Shown in pieces: positions 23,891-33,542 of a stretch of DNA of 64,000 bases. Origin of the DNA: Comamonas sp. KCTC 72670 (GTDB lineage Bacteria > Myxococcota > Myxococcia > Myxococcales > Myxococcaceae); the NCBI GenBank assembly GCA_014656495.1, contig BNCN01000015.1:102535-166534 (forward strand), read 5' to 3'. Below the pieces are notes generated by a model. The model had not been told where the DNA came from and searched no databases. It saw only the letters and a program-made list of their open reading frames with translations. The translations under genes were made by a program, and so were the position numbers. Positions within the stretch are counted from its first letter, which is position 1, and each line of letters starts with the position of its first letter.

Positions 23891-26509
23891 TCAGAAAGCC
23901 CCCCGCGCGCCGAGGATGGGAAGGATGGGCAGTCCCTTGAAGAAGGCGCTCTGGGTGTAGTTGTAGTTGTAGGTGATGCCTTCGACCGCCGGGTTGTTGT
24001 ACGCGTTGGTGAGGTCCAGGTAGACGTTCAGGTTCCACTTCTCGAACGCGAAGTTCTTGTCCACGCGGATGTCCAACTGGTTGAAGGACGGCAGCCGGCG
24101 CGAGTTCACCGCGGCGTAGAGCGGGATGAAGACATCCGAGCCATCGTCCCGCACCGAGCCCACCACCGGGGTCGTGGGATTGCCGGACGCGAAGCGCAGG
24201 CGCGCGCCCAGCTCCCACCCCGCGGGCAGCTTGTAGGACGCAATCGCAGTCACCACGTGCGTCTGGTCATTGTCGAAAAGGCGCCAGCCCACGCCCGGCG
24301 CGTCGCGGCGCTCGCTGCGGCTGAGCGTGTAGGAAATCCAGCCGAAGAGCCGCTCCGTCAATGCGCGGCGCACCAGGACCTCCAGGCCGTAGATGCGGCC
24401 CACGCCGCCGTTGCTCAGGCGCTCGGGCACCCGCTGGCCGTCGCGCACCACCGTGGCGTTGGAGCGGACGATGAGCCCGTCCAAATCGTTGTAGAAGACC
24501 TCGCCGCCAATGAACCACTCCGGCCGGGCCTGCCACTCCGCGCCCACGCTGTACTGGAGCGAGCGCTTCGCGCGCAGGTCCGGGTTGCCGAAGGCCACGC
24601 TCGGCTCATCCTGCACCGGAGGCCCGTGGTAGACGCCCGCGCCGCCCTTGAGCGTCAGCGTGTCCGTCAGCCCGTAACGCACCGCCAGGCGCGGGTTGAA
24701 GGTGCGGCGGGCCTCCGTCTGGTCGGTGAAGACGTAGCTCTCCGCGCGCAGGCCCGGCACCACCAGCAGGCCCGGCAGGGGACGCCAGCGCGCCTCCACC
24801 CAGGTGGACGGGAAGTACTGGAGGAAGTCGCCGTCCGCGGTGAGCACGTCGTCGGTGACGGTGGGCGTGGGCGGCTCGCCCTCGCGGGAGAGGCCCTGGA
24901 TGCGCGCCGTGACGCGGGCGAAGTTGCTCACCACGTCGATGCCACCCGCCAGCGTGAGCTGCTCGCCGAAGGCATACTCCAGCGTGGAGCGCAGGTTCAG
25001 GTCCGTGGAGGCGATGCGCAGGCCGCGGTCGCCAATGCCAAACTGCACCAGCGTGTTGCCCACCAGGGCGTGCGTGTCCAGCGTGAGCGCGTCCGCGCGG
25101 TACTGGTGCCGCAGCCGCGCCTGGTTGAAGCCGGTGGTGACATTCAAGCCGCCGGTGACGGTGGGGTCGTCATCCGCGGGCCGGTCGAAGACGAGCCCCA
25201 GCCGGTCGCGCGAGGTGAGCCCCTGCAGCGTGAAGGTGTGGCGCGACTTCGGCTTCCACACCAGCTTGAGCTGCGCGTCGTAGTAGCGCGGCGCCACCTG
25301 GAGGTTGGGGCCGCTGTCGCCCTGGGGCACCAGGCCCAGCACCAGGTCGATGTACGAGCGCCGGCCGGCCACCGCGAAGCTCAGCGTGTCGGTGATGGGG
25401 CCCTCCACCACGGCGTTGGATTCAATGAGGCTGACGCCCACGGTGGCGTGGAGGCGGTCGGTGCGCGGCTCGCGGCTGCGCACGTTGACGACGCCGCCGG
25501 TGATGTCGCCGTAGTAGGCGGAGAAGTTGCCGGGCAGGTACTCCACCGCCTCCAGCAGCTCCGAGTTGTAGACGGAGGTGAGGCCCCCGAAGTGGAACAA
25601 CAGGGGGATGCGCTGGCCGTCCAGGAAGACGCCGGACTCCTGCGGCCCCGAGCCGCGGATGACGAGCTGGCCTCCGTTGAAGGCGGGGCGCGCCACGCCG
25701 GGCAGGTTCTGCACCACCTTCAGCGTGTCGCCCTGGGTGCCGGGGACGCGCTGCACCTCGGCCAGCTGGAGCGTGGTCTGCGTCACCTCCTTGCGCTCGC
25801 GCTCGCTGCGCACCACCGTCTCGAACGCGCCGAAGATGCGCTTGCGCACGTAGTAGGTGGCGCGCGTCTCCTGGCCCTCCGTGAAGGTCTCCTCGGTGCG
25901 GAAGCGCTCGTAGCCGCTCTGCACCACCAGCACCTCGTGCGTGCCCAGGGGGACGCCGCGGAAGGAGAAGCGGCCCTCCTCGTCCGTGACGGCGGAGCGC
26001 TCCAGCGCGGGCAGCACCACCTCCGCGCCGATGAGCGGATCCCTCGTGCCGCGCTCCAGCGCCCGGCCGCTGAAGTTCACCGGGGCCTCGGGCTCCGAGG
26101 CGGCGGCGTCCTCGCCCTCGGGCGGCGGGGGCGGGCGGAAGACGAACTGGTACGCGTATTCGATGCGAACCGGCGTGGGGACGTCATCCACCTCGGCGGG
26201 CTCGAACTGGAACTGGCGGACGGCGGCCACCGCGGCCTCGTCGAAGCCGTGGCCGGCGGGCTGGGACACCTCGACGTTCGAGACGGCGCCCGTCTCCGAG
26301 ATGTCCACCCACATCACCACCGTGCCCTCCAACTGCTGGGCGGCGGCCTCCGGCGGGTAGACGGCTTCCACCTGGCGGATGAGGGCGGGGGGCTTGGTCA
26401 GCACACCCGCGGGGGCGCTGGCGGCCGCTTCGGGGACGCCCGCGTCCTGCGGCTGGGCGGACACGCGGGCGGCGGCGAGGAGGCAGAGGATGGCGGCGAG
26501 GATTCTCAT
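23891..26509 (-). CDS. TonB-dependent receptor with N-terminal TonB_C-like domain (module 1)
   Basis: An 872-residue outer-membrane receptor. After a signal peptide (residues 1-18) there is a TonB_C-like domain (about 42-124: VYPPEAAAQQLEGTVVMWV, FDEAAVAAVRQFQFEPA), a Pro/Glu linker, a carboxypeptidase-regulatory-like domain (about 144-222), a plug (about 235-345: LPGVARPAFNGGQLVIRG) and a 22-strand-type barrel ending in Phe. TonB_C normally belongs to the inner-membrane partner; here it is fused to the receptor. The gene lies between an OmpA-like lipoprotein and a lipoprotein gene. A paralogue of the same architecture is at 60688-63426. The ligand is unknown. Confidence 0.85.
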   Translation of the reverse strand: MRILAAILCLLAAARVSAQPQDAGVPEAAASAPAGVLTKPPALIRQVEAVYPPEAAAQQLEGTVVMWVDISETGAVSNVEVSQPAGHGFDEAAVAAVRQFQFEPAEVDDVPTPVRIEYAYQFVFRPPPPPEGEDAAASEPEAPVNFSGRALERGTRDPLIGAEVVLPALERSAVTDEEGRFSFRGVPLGTHEVLVVQSGYERFRTEETFTEGQETRATYYVRKRIFGAFETVVRSERERKEVTQTTLQLAEVQRVPGTQGDTLKVVQNLPGVARPAFNGGQLVIRGSGPQESGVFLDGQRIPLLFHFGGLTSVYNSELLEAVEYLPGNFSAYYGDITGGVVNVRSREPRTDRLHATVGVSLIESNAVVEGPITDTLSFAVAGRRSYIDLVLGLVPQGDSGPNLQVAPRYYDAQLKLVWKPKSRHTFTLQGLTSRDRLGLVFDRPADDDPTVTGGLNVTTGFNQARLRHQYRADALTLDTHALVGNTLVQFGIGDRGLRIASTDLNLRSTLEYAFGEQLTLAGGIDVVSNFARVTARIQGLSREGEPPTPTVTDDVLTADGDFLQYFPSTWVEARWRPLPGLLVVPGLRAESYVFTDQTEARRTFNPRLAVRYGLTDTLTLKGGAGVYHGPPVQDEPSVAFGNPDLRAKRSLQYSVGAEWQARPEWFIGGEVFYNDLDGLIVRSNATVVRDGQRVPERLSNGGVGRIYGLEVLVRRALTERLFGWISYTLSRSERRDAPGVGWRLFDNDQTHVVTAIASYKLPAGWELGARLRFASGNPTTPVVGSVRDDGSDVFIPLYAAVNSRRLPSFNQLDIRVDKNFAFEKWNLNVYLDLTNAYNNPAVEGITYNYNYTQSAFFKGLPILPILGARGAF

Positions 26510-26548
26510 GAGGGGCGCGGAACTCCCGCGCCCCTCCTAGTGCGGCGC

Positions 26549-27352
26549 CTACTTCGGCGCGAGCACGATTTCGATGCGGCGGTTCAGGCTGCGGTTTTCC
26601 GCGGAATCGTTGGGCGCGATGGGCTGGTACTGGCCGTAGCCCGCGGCCGAGAGGAACGTCGGGTCCACGCCAGCGTTCTGGAGTGAACGCACCACCGCCA
26701 TGGCGCGCGCCAGGCTCAGCTCCCAGTTGCTGGCGAACTGGCCGCCGCCGGTGGGGACGTCGTCCGTGTGGCCCTCCACGCGGATGATCTTCCCCTGCAC
26801 CGTCTTGAGCGCGTCGGCGATCTTCGTCAGCGCCTCCTCGCCCTCCTTGCCCACCCGGGCGGAGCCGGAGGCGAAGAGAATCTTGTCCTTGAGCTGGACC
26901 GTCATCTTGCCCTTGAGCTCGGAGAGCTGAATCTTCCCGTCGGAAATCTCCTGCTTGAGGCTCTGGGCGAGGTTCTCGTACTCGGAGCTGCGCTTCTCCA
27001 GCTCCTCCTTCGCCTGCGCCAGCTTCTTGGTGTTGCGCGCCAGCTCATCGTTGAGGGCGGCCAGCTGGGCGTTCTTCTCCTCCAGGGCGCGGCGCTCCGC
27101 GGCGTTGGCGGTGAGCCGCGACTCGGAGGTGGAGAGGCGGGTGTTCAGCGCGTCGCGCTCCTGCTCCAGCTCGGCGACCTTCGCCTCCAGCTCCTTCACC
27201 TTGGCCTCGGCGGCCTCGCGGGCGCCCTTCTCGTCCGTGAGGCCCTTGGCGTAGTTCTCCGCCTCCAGGGCCTTCGCGTCGAACTTTCCCTGCGAAACGC
27301 AGCCCGTGGTGGAGAGCGCGACGAGAGCAGCCAGAACGAAGCGATTCCGCAT
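26549..27352 (-). CDS. OmpA-like peptidoglycan-binding lipoprotein
   Basis: A 267-residue protein. The ATG at 27352 follows AGGAGG, and the signal ends LSTTGCVS, so it is a lipoprotein. A long coiled coil (about residues 45-150, rich in Glu, Lys and Leu) leads to an OmpA/MotB domain (about 160-267) with the peptidoglycan-binding pattern HTDDVPTGGG, SNWELSLARAMAVVRSL, and SAENRSLNRRIEIVL. It probably ties the outer membrane to the cell wall. It is 39 bases upstream of the TonB_C-receptor gene on the same strand and is likely the first gene of that operon. Confidence 0.88.
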   Translation of the reverse strand: MRNRFVLAALVALSTTGCVSQGKFDAKALEAENYAKGLTDEKGAREAAEAKVKELEAKVAELEQERDALNTRLSTSESRLTANAAERRALEEKNAQLAALNDELARNTKKLAQAKEELEKRSSEYENLAQSLKQEISDGKIQLSELKGKMTVQLKDKILFASGSARVGKEGEEALTKIADALKTVQGKIIRVEGHTDDVPTGGGQFASNWELSLARAMAVVRSLQNAGVDPTFLSAAGYGQYQPIAPNDSAENRSLNRRIEIVLAPK

Positions 27353-27483
27353 ATGTACGTGTCCTCCTGACACCAATGGATGAACCGCCAGACTACCCCT
27401 GGCGCCCTTCCGGGTCAGGAAGAACCTCGCACTTATTTTGTGCTGCAACGACTGTCCGCCCGGCACTCAACCAGGCGTGCCAG

Positions 27484-28038
27484 TCAGCGCGGAAAAATAG
27501 GATGAGAGTCCAGCCAGACGGCGAAGAGCGCGTCGGCGAAGGGCTTGCCGGGGATGAAGACGCCGCCGCTGGCGTCGCCGCCCACCTCGAGTCCGACGCC
27601 GGGCGTGTAGGTGATGACGAGGTCCTCGCCCTTCTGCACGTCCTTCAGCGACGCGAGCATGATGCTCAGGTGGTTGGCCAGCGGCCCCTGACGCAGGTCC
27701 GGGCTGTGCTGCAGGCCGTCACGGAAGCTGCCGACGAGCTGGTCCCGGGAGATGTTGCGCAGGAAACGGAAGTGCAGCCGCTTCACGGAGTTGGAGGAGA
27801 CGGCCTCGTGCGTGGAGCGCGGGCGGTCCTCCATGTAGAGGCTCCAGACGTAGACCTTGAAGAAGAGCTGCTTGTGCAGCTCCATGTGAGCGAGCTCGAC
27901 GGTGCGCCCCTTGAGGCTCATCGACTGCGGCATGTGGACACCGCCGACCTGCCGCTGCTTCGCCTCCGCCGCGCCCGCGACCAGCAGCGCGCCCAGCATG
28001 AAACACCCCACCTTCCCAGCCCACGCCCCAGTACCCAT
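27484..28038 (-). CDS. exported chalcone-isomerase-like protein
   Basis: About 184 residues with an N-terminal hydrophobic signal ending AAEAK. The mature part matches the chalcone-isomerase-like fold found in bacteria: VGGVHMPQSMSLKGRTVELAHMELHKQLFFKVYVWSLYM, then RFLRNISRDQLVGSFRDGL and a final GVFIPGKPFADALFAVWLDSHP. Bacterial members of this group are fatty-acid-binding-like proteins without proven isomerase activity. The ATG at 28038 is preferred as it opens directly into the signal; one 54 bases upstream is possible. It lies after a KAS III gene on the same strand, which is consistent with fatty acid binding. Confidence 0.7.
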   Translation of the reverse strand: MGTGAWAGKVGCFMLGALLVAGAAEAKQRQVGGVHMPQSMSLKGRTVELAHMELHKQLFFKVYVWSLYMEDRPRSTHEAVSSNSVKRLHFRFLRNISRDQLVGSFRDGLQHSPDLRQGPLANHLSIMLASLKDVQKGEDLVITYTPGVGLEVGGDASGGVFIPGKPFADALFAVWLDSHPIFPR

Positions 28039-28177
28039 GCGCCCGACCCCCGACCCCAAACCCCTCTGAATCCGACAGGACATACGCTGCACACGGTCCC
28101 CGGCACCGCCAACGGCCCGAAGGGCCAGGCTGTGCGCCAGTGGACGGCGGTACGCCCGGGGGATCAGCGCGGCGGGC

Positions 28178-29182
28178 TCACGCCGGCGGCGCGCGCTCCA
28201 GCAGGGCCCCGGCCCACGTGAGGCCGCTGCCCACGACGCTCAGCACCACCGCGTCGCCCACGGCGGCGTCCTCCCAGTGCTCACTGAGGACACTGGGCGC
28301 GCCGGCCGCGCCGGTATTGCCCCGGGTATTCACATTGAAGAAGTGCCGGGCGTCCGGAACCTCACAGCGCCGCTGCACCGACTCCAGCATGCGGAGGTTG
28401 GCCTGGTGGCCAATGAAGGTGACGGCCTCCGCGCCCTGGTGCGGGTGGCGCGCCATGAAGCGCGTCCGCAGGGCCTGGAACGTCTCCCCCGCGCGGCGGA
28501 TGGCGAACTTCTGCACCTCGCCGCCCTGCTGCGTGAAGTGGCCCATGCGCGGCACGCGCACCTTGTCCGCGCCAGACGGGTCTCCGGCCAGCAGCGTCTC
28601 GGTGATGTGCCAGCGCCCCGGCACGCGCGGCGACAGGATGGCCGCTGACGCGCCGTCCCCCCACAACACGGAGCTGGAACGGTCGGTGTAGTCCACCACG
28701 CGCGTGGAGTTGTCCATGTTCACCACCAGCACGTAGTCCGGCAACCGCTCCGGGCGCATGCCCGTCAGGAAGTGGAGCTGCATGCAGAAGGACGAGCAAG
28801 CGCTCTGCAGGTCCACCGCTGGCGCGTCGATGTTCAGCAACTGCGCCACCCGGTTGGACTCGGCGGGGATGCACTCGTCGGGGCTGCAGCCCCCGGCCAC
28901 CACCAGCCCGATGTCGGACGGCTTCAGCCCGGCCCGCTCCAGCGCCATCAGCGCGGCGCGTCGGCCCGTCTCGGCGTTGCTGAAGAGCGCCGCCTCCTGC
29001 GCCGCGCGGACGTCGCGGTTGCGCGTCTCCCGCAGGTAGTCCAGCGGCAGCACCGTGTGCCGGGTGCGGATGCCCACGCGCTCCACAATCCACGCGTCGG
29101 TGGTCTCGAGCCCGAGCTCCTCGAAGAAGGCGTTGGTCAGAAGGTTGGGCGGATGGAAGTGGCCGAGCGCGTGAAGAAACAT
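28178..29182 (-). CDS. 3-oxoacyl-[ACP] synthase III family enzyme
   Basis: A 334-residue thiolase-fold condensing enzyme. The Cys-His-Asn triad is present: C129 in LQSACSSF, H259 in FIGHQANLRM and N289 in NTRGNTGAAGAP. These enzymes join an acyl-CoA starter to malonyl-ACP, or in related members form other acyl products. The active-site context (SACSSF rather than the AACSGF of FabH) and the lack of fab neighbours suggest a specialised paralogue rather than the housekeeping FabH. It is followed by the chalcone-isomerase-like gene on the same strand. The substrate is not deducible. Confidence 0.82.
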   Translation of the reverse strand: MFLHALGHFHPPNLLTNAFFEELGLETTDAWIVERVGIRTRHTVLPLDYLRETRNRDVRAAQEAALFSNAETGRRAALMALERAGLKPSDIGLVVAGGCSPDECIPAESNRVAQLLNIDAPAVDLQSACSSFCMQLHFLTGMRPERLPDYVLVVNMDNSTRVVDYTDRSSSVLWGDGASAAILSPRVPGRWHITETLLAGDPSGADKVRVPRMGHFTQQGGEVQKFAIRRAGETFQALRTRFMARHPHQGAEAVTFIGHQANLRMLESVQRRCEVPDARHFFNVNTRGNTGAAGAPSVLSEHWEDAAVGDAVVLSVVGSGLTWAGALLERAPPA

Positions 29183-29277
29183 TCAGAACCCTCTAACCGC
29201 CCAGGCTGGCAAAACTTTGTCAGCCCTCTGTCACGCCCCTGCCCTCGCGCAGGGCGGACAGCCTGACAGGCCCGGCG

Positions 29278-30165
29278 CTAACGCGAGGTGTCAACAGCGC
29301 GTGTGCCCATGCGCAGCTGCATCTCCCCGTCGCCCTTACCCTGGAAGCCATGCGACACCGCGTCCTCGGTGAGCGACACCTTCACCGGGCCGGACAGCGT
29401 CAGCGCCAACACCTGCATGCCCTGGGCAAGGACAGACATCTGTCCCTTCAAGGGAATGGTCATCACGATGGGCGCCCCGGAATCCTCGCGCGTCATCGTC
29501 ATCGTCACGTCGAAGACGCCCACCGCGCCACGCGGCTCCTGACGAATCTCCACCAGCCGTGCGCGCGTGCCCGTGATGCGGGTGTTGTTCTCCCCCGGGT
29601 CCTCCACCATCTTCTGCGCGAGCGCGTCGGTGAAGCCCTCCAGGACCGCGCCCACGGCCAGGGGCTTCGCCGGGTACGCGGCCTCCATCGCGTCGGGCTT
29701 GCCCAACTCCGGCAGGTGCTTCTTCACCTCATCCAGTACGCCCTGAGGCACCGGCTTTCCGGCCGGGTCGGTGACGGTGAGCGTCCCCTTCCGCAGCTCC
29801 GCCACGAAGACCTTCCCGCTGAGCGGGCTCACCTTCCGCTGGGGGACGCCCTTCTCCTGCACCTCCTCGACCACGTCATCGAAGGCCATCCGCACCTTGT
29901 GGATGACGTTGCCCTTCGCGGCCAGGACGGTCGCCGTGTAGCCCTGGGCCGTCTTCATCGCCAAGGACACGGACAAGGGCGCATCCATGTCCTTGGCGAG
30001 CAACTCCAGGGCCAGCCGCAGGTTCACGACGCTCTCCGTGGCGGTCGCGCTGCCCACGCGGTGTTCCCCGCGCTTGAACTGGATGACAGGCGCCTGCTCG
30101 GCCCCCCAGGCGAGCGGCGCGAGCAACAACCCCAGGGAAACGACGAACGGAATCACGCGGTGCAT
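29278..30165 (-). CDS. exported protein of unknown function
   Basis: The ATG at 30165 follows GAGGAGG at eight bases. A signal peptide (residues 1-22, ending LAWGA) leads to a 270-residue soluble domain with regular beta strands (GYTATVLAAKGNVIHKV, GVFDVTMTMTREDSG, QVLALTLSGPVKVSL). No catalytic motif, lipobox or transmembrane helix is visible in the mature part. I do not recognise the family. It sits 95 bases upstream of the KAS III gene on the same strand and is divergent from the molybdopterin oxidoreductase. Confidence 0.6.
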   Translation of the reverse strand: MHRVIPFVVSLGLLLAPLAWGAEQAPVIQFKRGEHRVGSATATESVVNLRLALELLAKDMDAPLSVSLAMKTAQGYTATVLAAKGNVIHKVRMAFDDVVEEVQEKGVPQRKVSPLSGKVFVAELRKGTLTVTDPAGKPVPQGVLDEVKKHLPELGKPDAMEAAYPAKPLAVGAVLEGFTDALAQKMVEDPGENNTRITGTRARLVEIRQEPRGAVGVFDVTMTMTREDSGAPIVMTIPLKGQMSVLAQGMQVLALTLSGPVKVSLTEDAVSHGFQGKGDGEMQLRMGTRAVDTSR

Positions 30166-30343
30166 GGACAGCCTCCTCACGGTGCGGCGCATCCTTTCAT
30201 GGGGCCCTTTCGCGCGCGCCGTTGAAATCGTGCAGCCCGCCAGGAAGCCCTTCGTCTGAACCCAGACGGATGGTGACGCAGCCCCCACCGCGAGCCACGT
30301 CCCCGCGCAAGCCGCCGCGAACCGCGCGCTACAGTTCGCGCGC

Positions 30344-32557
30344 ATGAGCGCCTCCGCCTCGCCCCAGGTCCACTACCGCACCTGCAACCTCTGCGAGGCC
30401 ATGTGCGGCCTGCGCATCGAGCTGGACGCCGGACGCATCGCCTCCATCCGGGGCGATGCGTCAGACCCCTTCAGCCGGGGGCACCTCTGCCCCAAGGCGC
30501 TGGCCCTCCAGTACCTGCACGAGGACCCGGACCGGCTGCGCACGCCCCTGCGGCGGACCGCCACCGGCTGGGAGCCCGTCTCGTGGGACGTGGCGCTGGA
30601 GGAGACCGCCCGCCGCCTGCACGCCATCCAGCGGGAGCACGGCCGGGACGCGGTGGGCTCGTACCTGGGCAACCCCAACGTCCACAACCTGGGCAACATG
30701 ATGTTCGCCCCGGAGCTGCTGCGCACGCTGCGCTCGCGCAACCGCTTCTCCGCGACGTCCGTGGACCAACTGCCTCACCAGCTCGCCGCGTTCCTCATGT
30801 TCGGGCACCAGTTGATGGTGCCCATCCCGGACATCGACCACACGCACTACATGCTGGTGCTGGGCGCCAACCCCCTGGCCTCCAATGGCAGCCTGATGAC
30901 GGCGCCCGACGTGCGCACGCGCCTGCGCGGCATCCAGCAGCGCGGCGGCAAGGTGGTGGTGATGGACCCGCGCCGCACGGAGACGGCGGCCATCGCGGAC
31001 ACCCACGTCTTCATCCGCCCGGGCACGGACGCGCTCGCGCTGCTCGCCCTGCTGCACGTGGCGGTGGTGGAGCACGCCCCGCGCCTGGGGCCGCTGGACG
31101 CCATCACGGACGGGTTGGAGGCGGTGTGCGCGCACGTCCGGGACTTCACGCCGGAGAAGGTCGCGCCCCACACCGGCGTGCCGGCGAAGACGCTGCGCCG
31201 CATCGCCCGGGACTTCCTCTCCGCGCGCGCCGCCGTCTGCTACGGGCGCGTGGGGCTGTCCACCCAGGCGTTCGGCGCGCTGTGCCAATGGCTCATCAAC
31301 GTGCTCAACGTGGTGAGCGGCAACCTGGACCGGCAGGGGGGCGCCATGTTCACCCTGCCCGCGTTCGACATCATCGGCGGGCCGCGCGCCCTGGCCATGA
31401 GCCGGGGCGGCTTCGGCCGGTGGAAGAGCCGCGTGCGGGGCCTGCCGGAGTTCGCGGGCGAGCTGCCCGCGGCCGCGATGGCGGAGGAGATGCTCACCCC
31501 GGGCACGGGCCGCGTCCGCGCGCTGCTCACCGTCGCGGGCAACCCCGTGCTGTCCACCCCCAACGGCGCGCGGCTGGAGCAGGCGCTCGCGGGCCTGGAC
31601 TTCATGGTGAGCATCGACCCGTACCTCAACGAGACGACGCGCCACGCGCACTTCATCCTCCCGCCCGTTTCGCCGCTGGAGCGCGGCCACTACGACATCG
31701 CCTTCCACGCGCTGGCGGTGCGCAACACCGCGAAGTACTCCCCGCCCCTCTTCGAGCCAGGGCCGGACGGGCGCCACGACTGGCAGGTGCTGCTCGCCCT
31801 CCAGCACCGGCTGGAGACGCTGCGCAAGGGCCGGCCCTCGCTGCGCGCCACGCTCAAGTACCAGGCCCTGTCACGGATGGGGCCCGAGCGGCTGCTGGAC
31901 CTCGGCCTGCGCCTGGGCCCCTACGGCGCGCGCAAGGCGCAGGCAAAGCAGGGCCTCAGCCTGGCGAAGCTGCGAGCGTCGCCCCACGGCATCGACCTGG
32001 GCCCGCTCCAGCCCTGCCTGCCCCGGCGACTCCAGACGAAGGAGCACCGCATCCACCTGGCCCCGGAGCCGCTGCTGGCCGACCTGCGGCGCCTGCGGGA
32101 GTCCTTCCCGGAGACGACGGCCCGGCCCGCGGACAACGGAGAGCTGCTGCTCATCGGCCGGCGGCACCTGCGCGACAACAACTCCTGGATGCACAACGTC
32201 CCGGGCCTGCTGAAGGGCAAGCCGCGCTGCACGCTGCTGATGCATCCGGAGGACGCGGCGCGCCGGGGCCTGAATGACGGCATGGAGGCCACCGTCACCT
32301 CCCGCGTGGGCACGGTGACGGTGCCCATCCAGGTGACGGAGGAGATGATGCCCGGCGTGGTGAGCCTGCCGCACGGCTACGGCCACGCGCGCGAGGGCAC
32401 CCGCCTGCCCGTGGCCACCGCGCACGCGGGCGCCAGCCACAACGACCTCACGGACGAGCAGGCCGTGGACGCGCTCTGCGGCACGGCGGCCTTCAGCGGC
32501 ACGCCGGTGCGGGTGCTACGGGCAGCGGCGCCCGAATCCGCCACACCAGCGGGATGA
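30344..32557 (+). CDS. molybdopterin oxidoreductase with [4Fe-4S] site
   Basis: A 737-residue enzyme of the DMSO-reductase superfamily. The N terminus carries the Fe-S motif C14-x2-C17-x3-C21-x27-C49; the middle binds two molybdopterin guanine dinucleotides (VLGANPLASNG, VVMDPRRTETAAIADTHVFIRPGTDALALLALLH); the C-terminal molydop-binding domain includes LLIGRRHLRDNNSWMHN and SHNDLTDEQAVD. There is no Tat twin-arginine signal, so it is cytoplasmic. It resembles FdhF/BisC-like soluble dehydrogenases of unknown substrate. No molybdenum cofactor or partner subunit gene is adjacent. Its 3' end overlaps the convergent flippase-like gene by 65 bases. Confidence 0.85.
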   Translation: MSASASPQVHYRTCNLCEAMCGLRIELDAGRIASIRGDASDPFSRGHLCPKALALQYLHEDPDRLRTPLRRTATGWEPVSWDVALEETARRLHAIQREHGRDAVGSYLGNPNVHNLGNMMFAPELLRTLRSRNRFSATSVDQLPHQLAAFLMFGHQLMVPIPDIDHTHYMLVLGANPLASNGSLMTAPDVRTRLRGIQQRGGKVVVMDPRRTETAAIADTHVFIRPGTDALALLALLHVAVVEHAPRLGPLDAITDGLEAVCAHVRDFTPEKVAPHTGVPAKTLRRIARDFLSARAAVCYGRVGLSTQAFGALCQWLINVLNVVSGNLDRQGGAMFTLPAFDIIGGPRALAMSRGGFGRWKSRVRGLPEFAGELPAAAMAEEMLTPGTGRVRALLTVAGNPVLSTPNGARLEQALAGLDFMVSIDPYLNETTRHAHFILPPVSPLERGHYDIAFHALAVRNTAKYSPPLFEPGPDGRHDWQVLLALQHRLETLRKGRPSLRATLKYQALSRMGPERLLDLGLRLGPYGARKAQAKQGLSLAKLRASPHGIDLGPLQPCLPRRLQTKEHRIHLAPEPLLADLRRLRESFPETTARPADNGELLLIGRRHLRDNNSWMHNVPGLLKGKPRCTLLMHPEDAARRGLNDGMEATVTSRVGTVTVPIQVTEEMMPGVVSLPHGYGHAREGTRLPVATAHAGASHNDLTDEQAVDALCGTAAFSGTPVRVLRAAAPESATPAG

Positions 32558-33542
32558 GCGCGCCAATCACCACGAACAGGAGCTGCACCAGGTGGCCCAG
32601 CAGCGCCACCGACATGGCCCGCGCCGCCGTCGTGTCCAGCACCCCCGCGGCCATCGCGAACGCGCCGTCACTCACCCCCACCTGTCCTGGCACCAGCGAG
32701 CCCACCGCCAGGGCGCACAGGTAGAGGCCCTGGGCGAAGAACGCCTGCAGCAGCGACGTGTCGATGCCCACCGCGTACGTCAGCACCCCGTACTGCGCCA
32801 CCTGGAACAGGCGGCTGCAGAGGAACGCCAGCATGGGGGACCAGGGCAGCAGCGAGCCACACCGCGCCGACGCCTGGAACTGCTCCGCGTGGGGCGCCCA
32901 GCGGCTGAAGCGGCAGACGAGCCAGGCCCCGGGCCGCTTCGCGCGCATGCACGCGCGCACGCCCAGCGACAGCAACACCAACAGGGCGCCGTGGGCCAGC
33001 ATCAGCGCCGTGAAGAGCGACATGCCCGTCAGCAGGTAGGAGGCCAGCGCGCAGGGAAACGAGATGAAGCCGCCTGCCGCCAGGGACGCGGACTGGGACG
33101 TGGCCGCCGCGGCCGTGGCGGTGCCTCCCCCCATGTAGGGGCTGAGCAGCGCCGCCTTCGTGGCCTCCGCCGCCGCGCGGCCCGCCGGGGCCATGCTGGA
33201 CACCGCGGTGCCAATGAGCTGCGCGCGCGCCAGCACTCGCAGCGGGACGCGGCCCGCCCCCGCGCCGTAGGAGCGCCGCGTGGCCAGGCCATCCATGCAC
33301 TGACGGCCCAGCTCCAGCAGCACCACCCACGGCAACCAGGGCGCCGCGCCGGCCAGCACCGCGCCCAGCTCCCGGGGACCCGCCTTGTGGATCAGGAGCG
33401 CCAGCGTGCCGACACCCAACACCGCGAAGGCGGGCCTGAGTCCCGCCACCAGCCACCGCTTCAGGGCCCGCTGTGGCGCCGCCCGTCCCGCGACGCCCAC
33501 TGGCGGCACCAGGGACAACTCCCCGTGCGCGTTGCTCACCAT
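32493..33542 (-). CDS. flippase-like integral membrane protein (LPG-synthase TM domain family)
   Basis: About 349 residues with roughly seven to nine hydrophobic helices. The sequence has the features of the UPF0104/lysylphosphatidylglycerol-synthase transmembrane domain (AglD-like) family, including SSMAPAGRAAAEATKAALL in the middle and LVPGQVGVSDGAFAMAAGVL near the C terminus, where family members have a PGGxGxxE-like motif. AGGAGGTCG immediately before the ATG supports the start. Members move or modify lipid head groups. The end of the gene overlaps the 3' end of the oxidoreductase gene on the other strand. Confidence 0.7.
   Translation of the reverse strand: MVSNAHGELSLVPPVGVAGRAAPQRALKRWLVAGLRPAFAVLGVGTLALLIHKAGPRELGAVLAGAAPWLPWVVLLELGRQCMDGLATRRSYGAGAGRVPLRVLARAQLIGTAVSSMAPAGRAAAEATKAALLSPYMGGGTATAAAATSQSASLAAGGFISFPCALASYLLTGMSLFTALMLAHGALLVLLSLGVRACMRAKRPGAWLVCRFSRWAPHAEQFQASARCGSLLPWSPMLAFLCSRLFQVAQYGVLTYAVGIDTSLLQAFFAQGLYLCALAVGSLVPGQVGVSDGAFAMAAGVLDTTAARAMSVALLGHLVQLLFVVIGALIPLVWRIRAPLPVAPAPACR

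Noticed and set aside
24257..26686. Open frame of 809 codons on the plus strand
   Set aside because: Antisense to the module 1 receptor with the same composition artefact.
27460..27490. Possible sigma-54 promoter (TGGCAC on the minus strand)
   Set aside because: The -12 part reads GTTGA at wrong spacing and the site lies at the 3' end of a gene on that strand.
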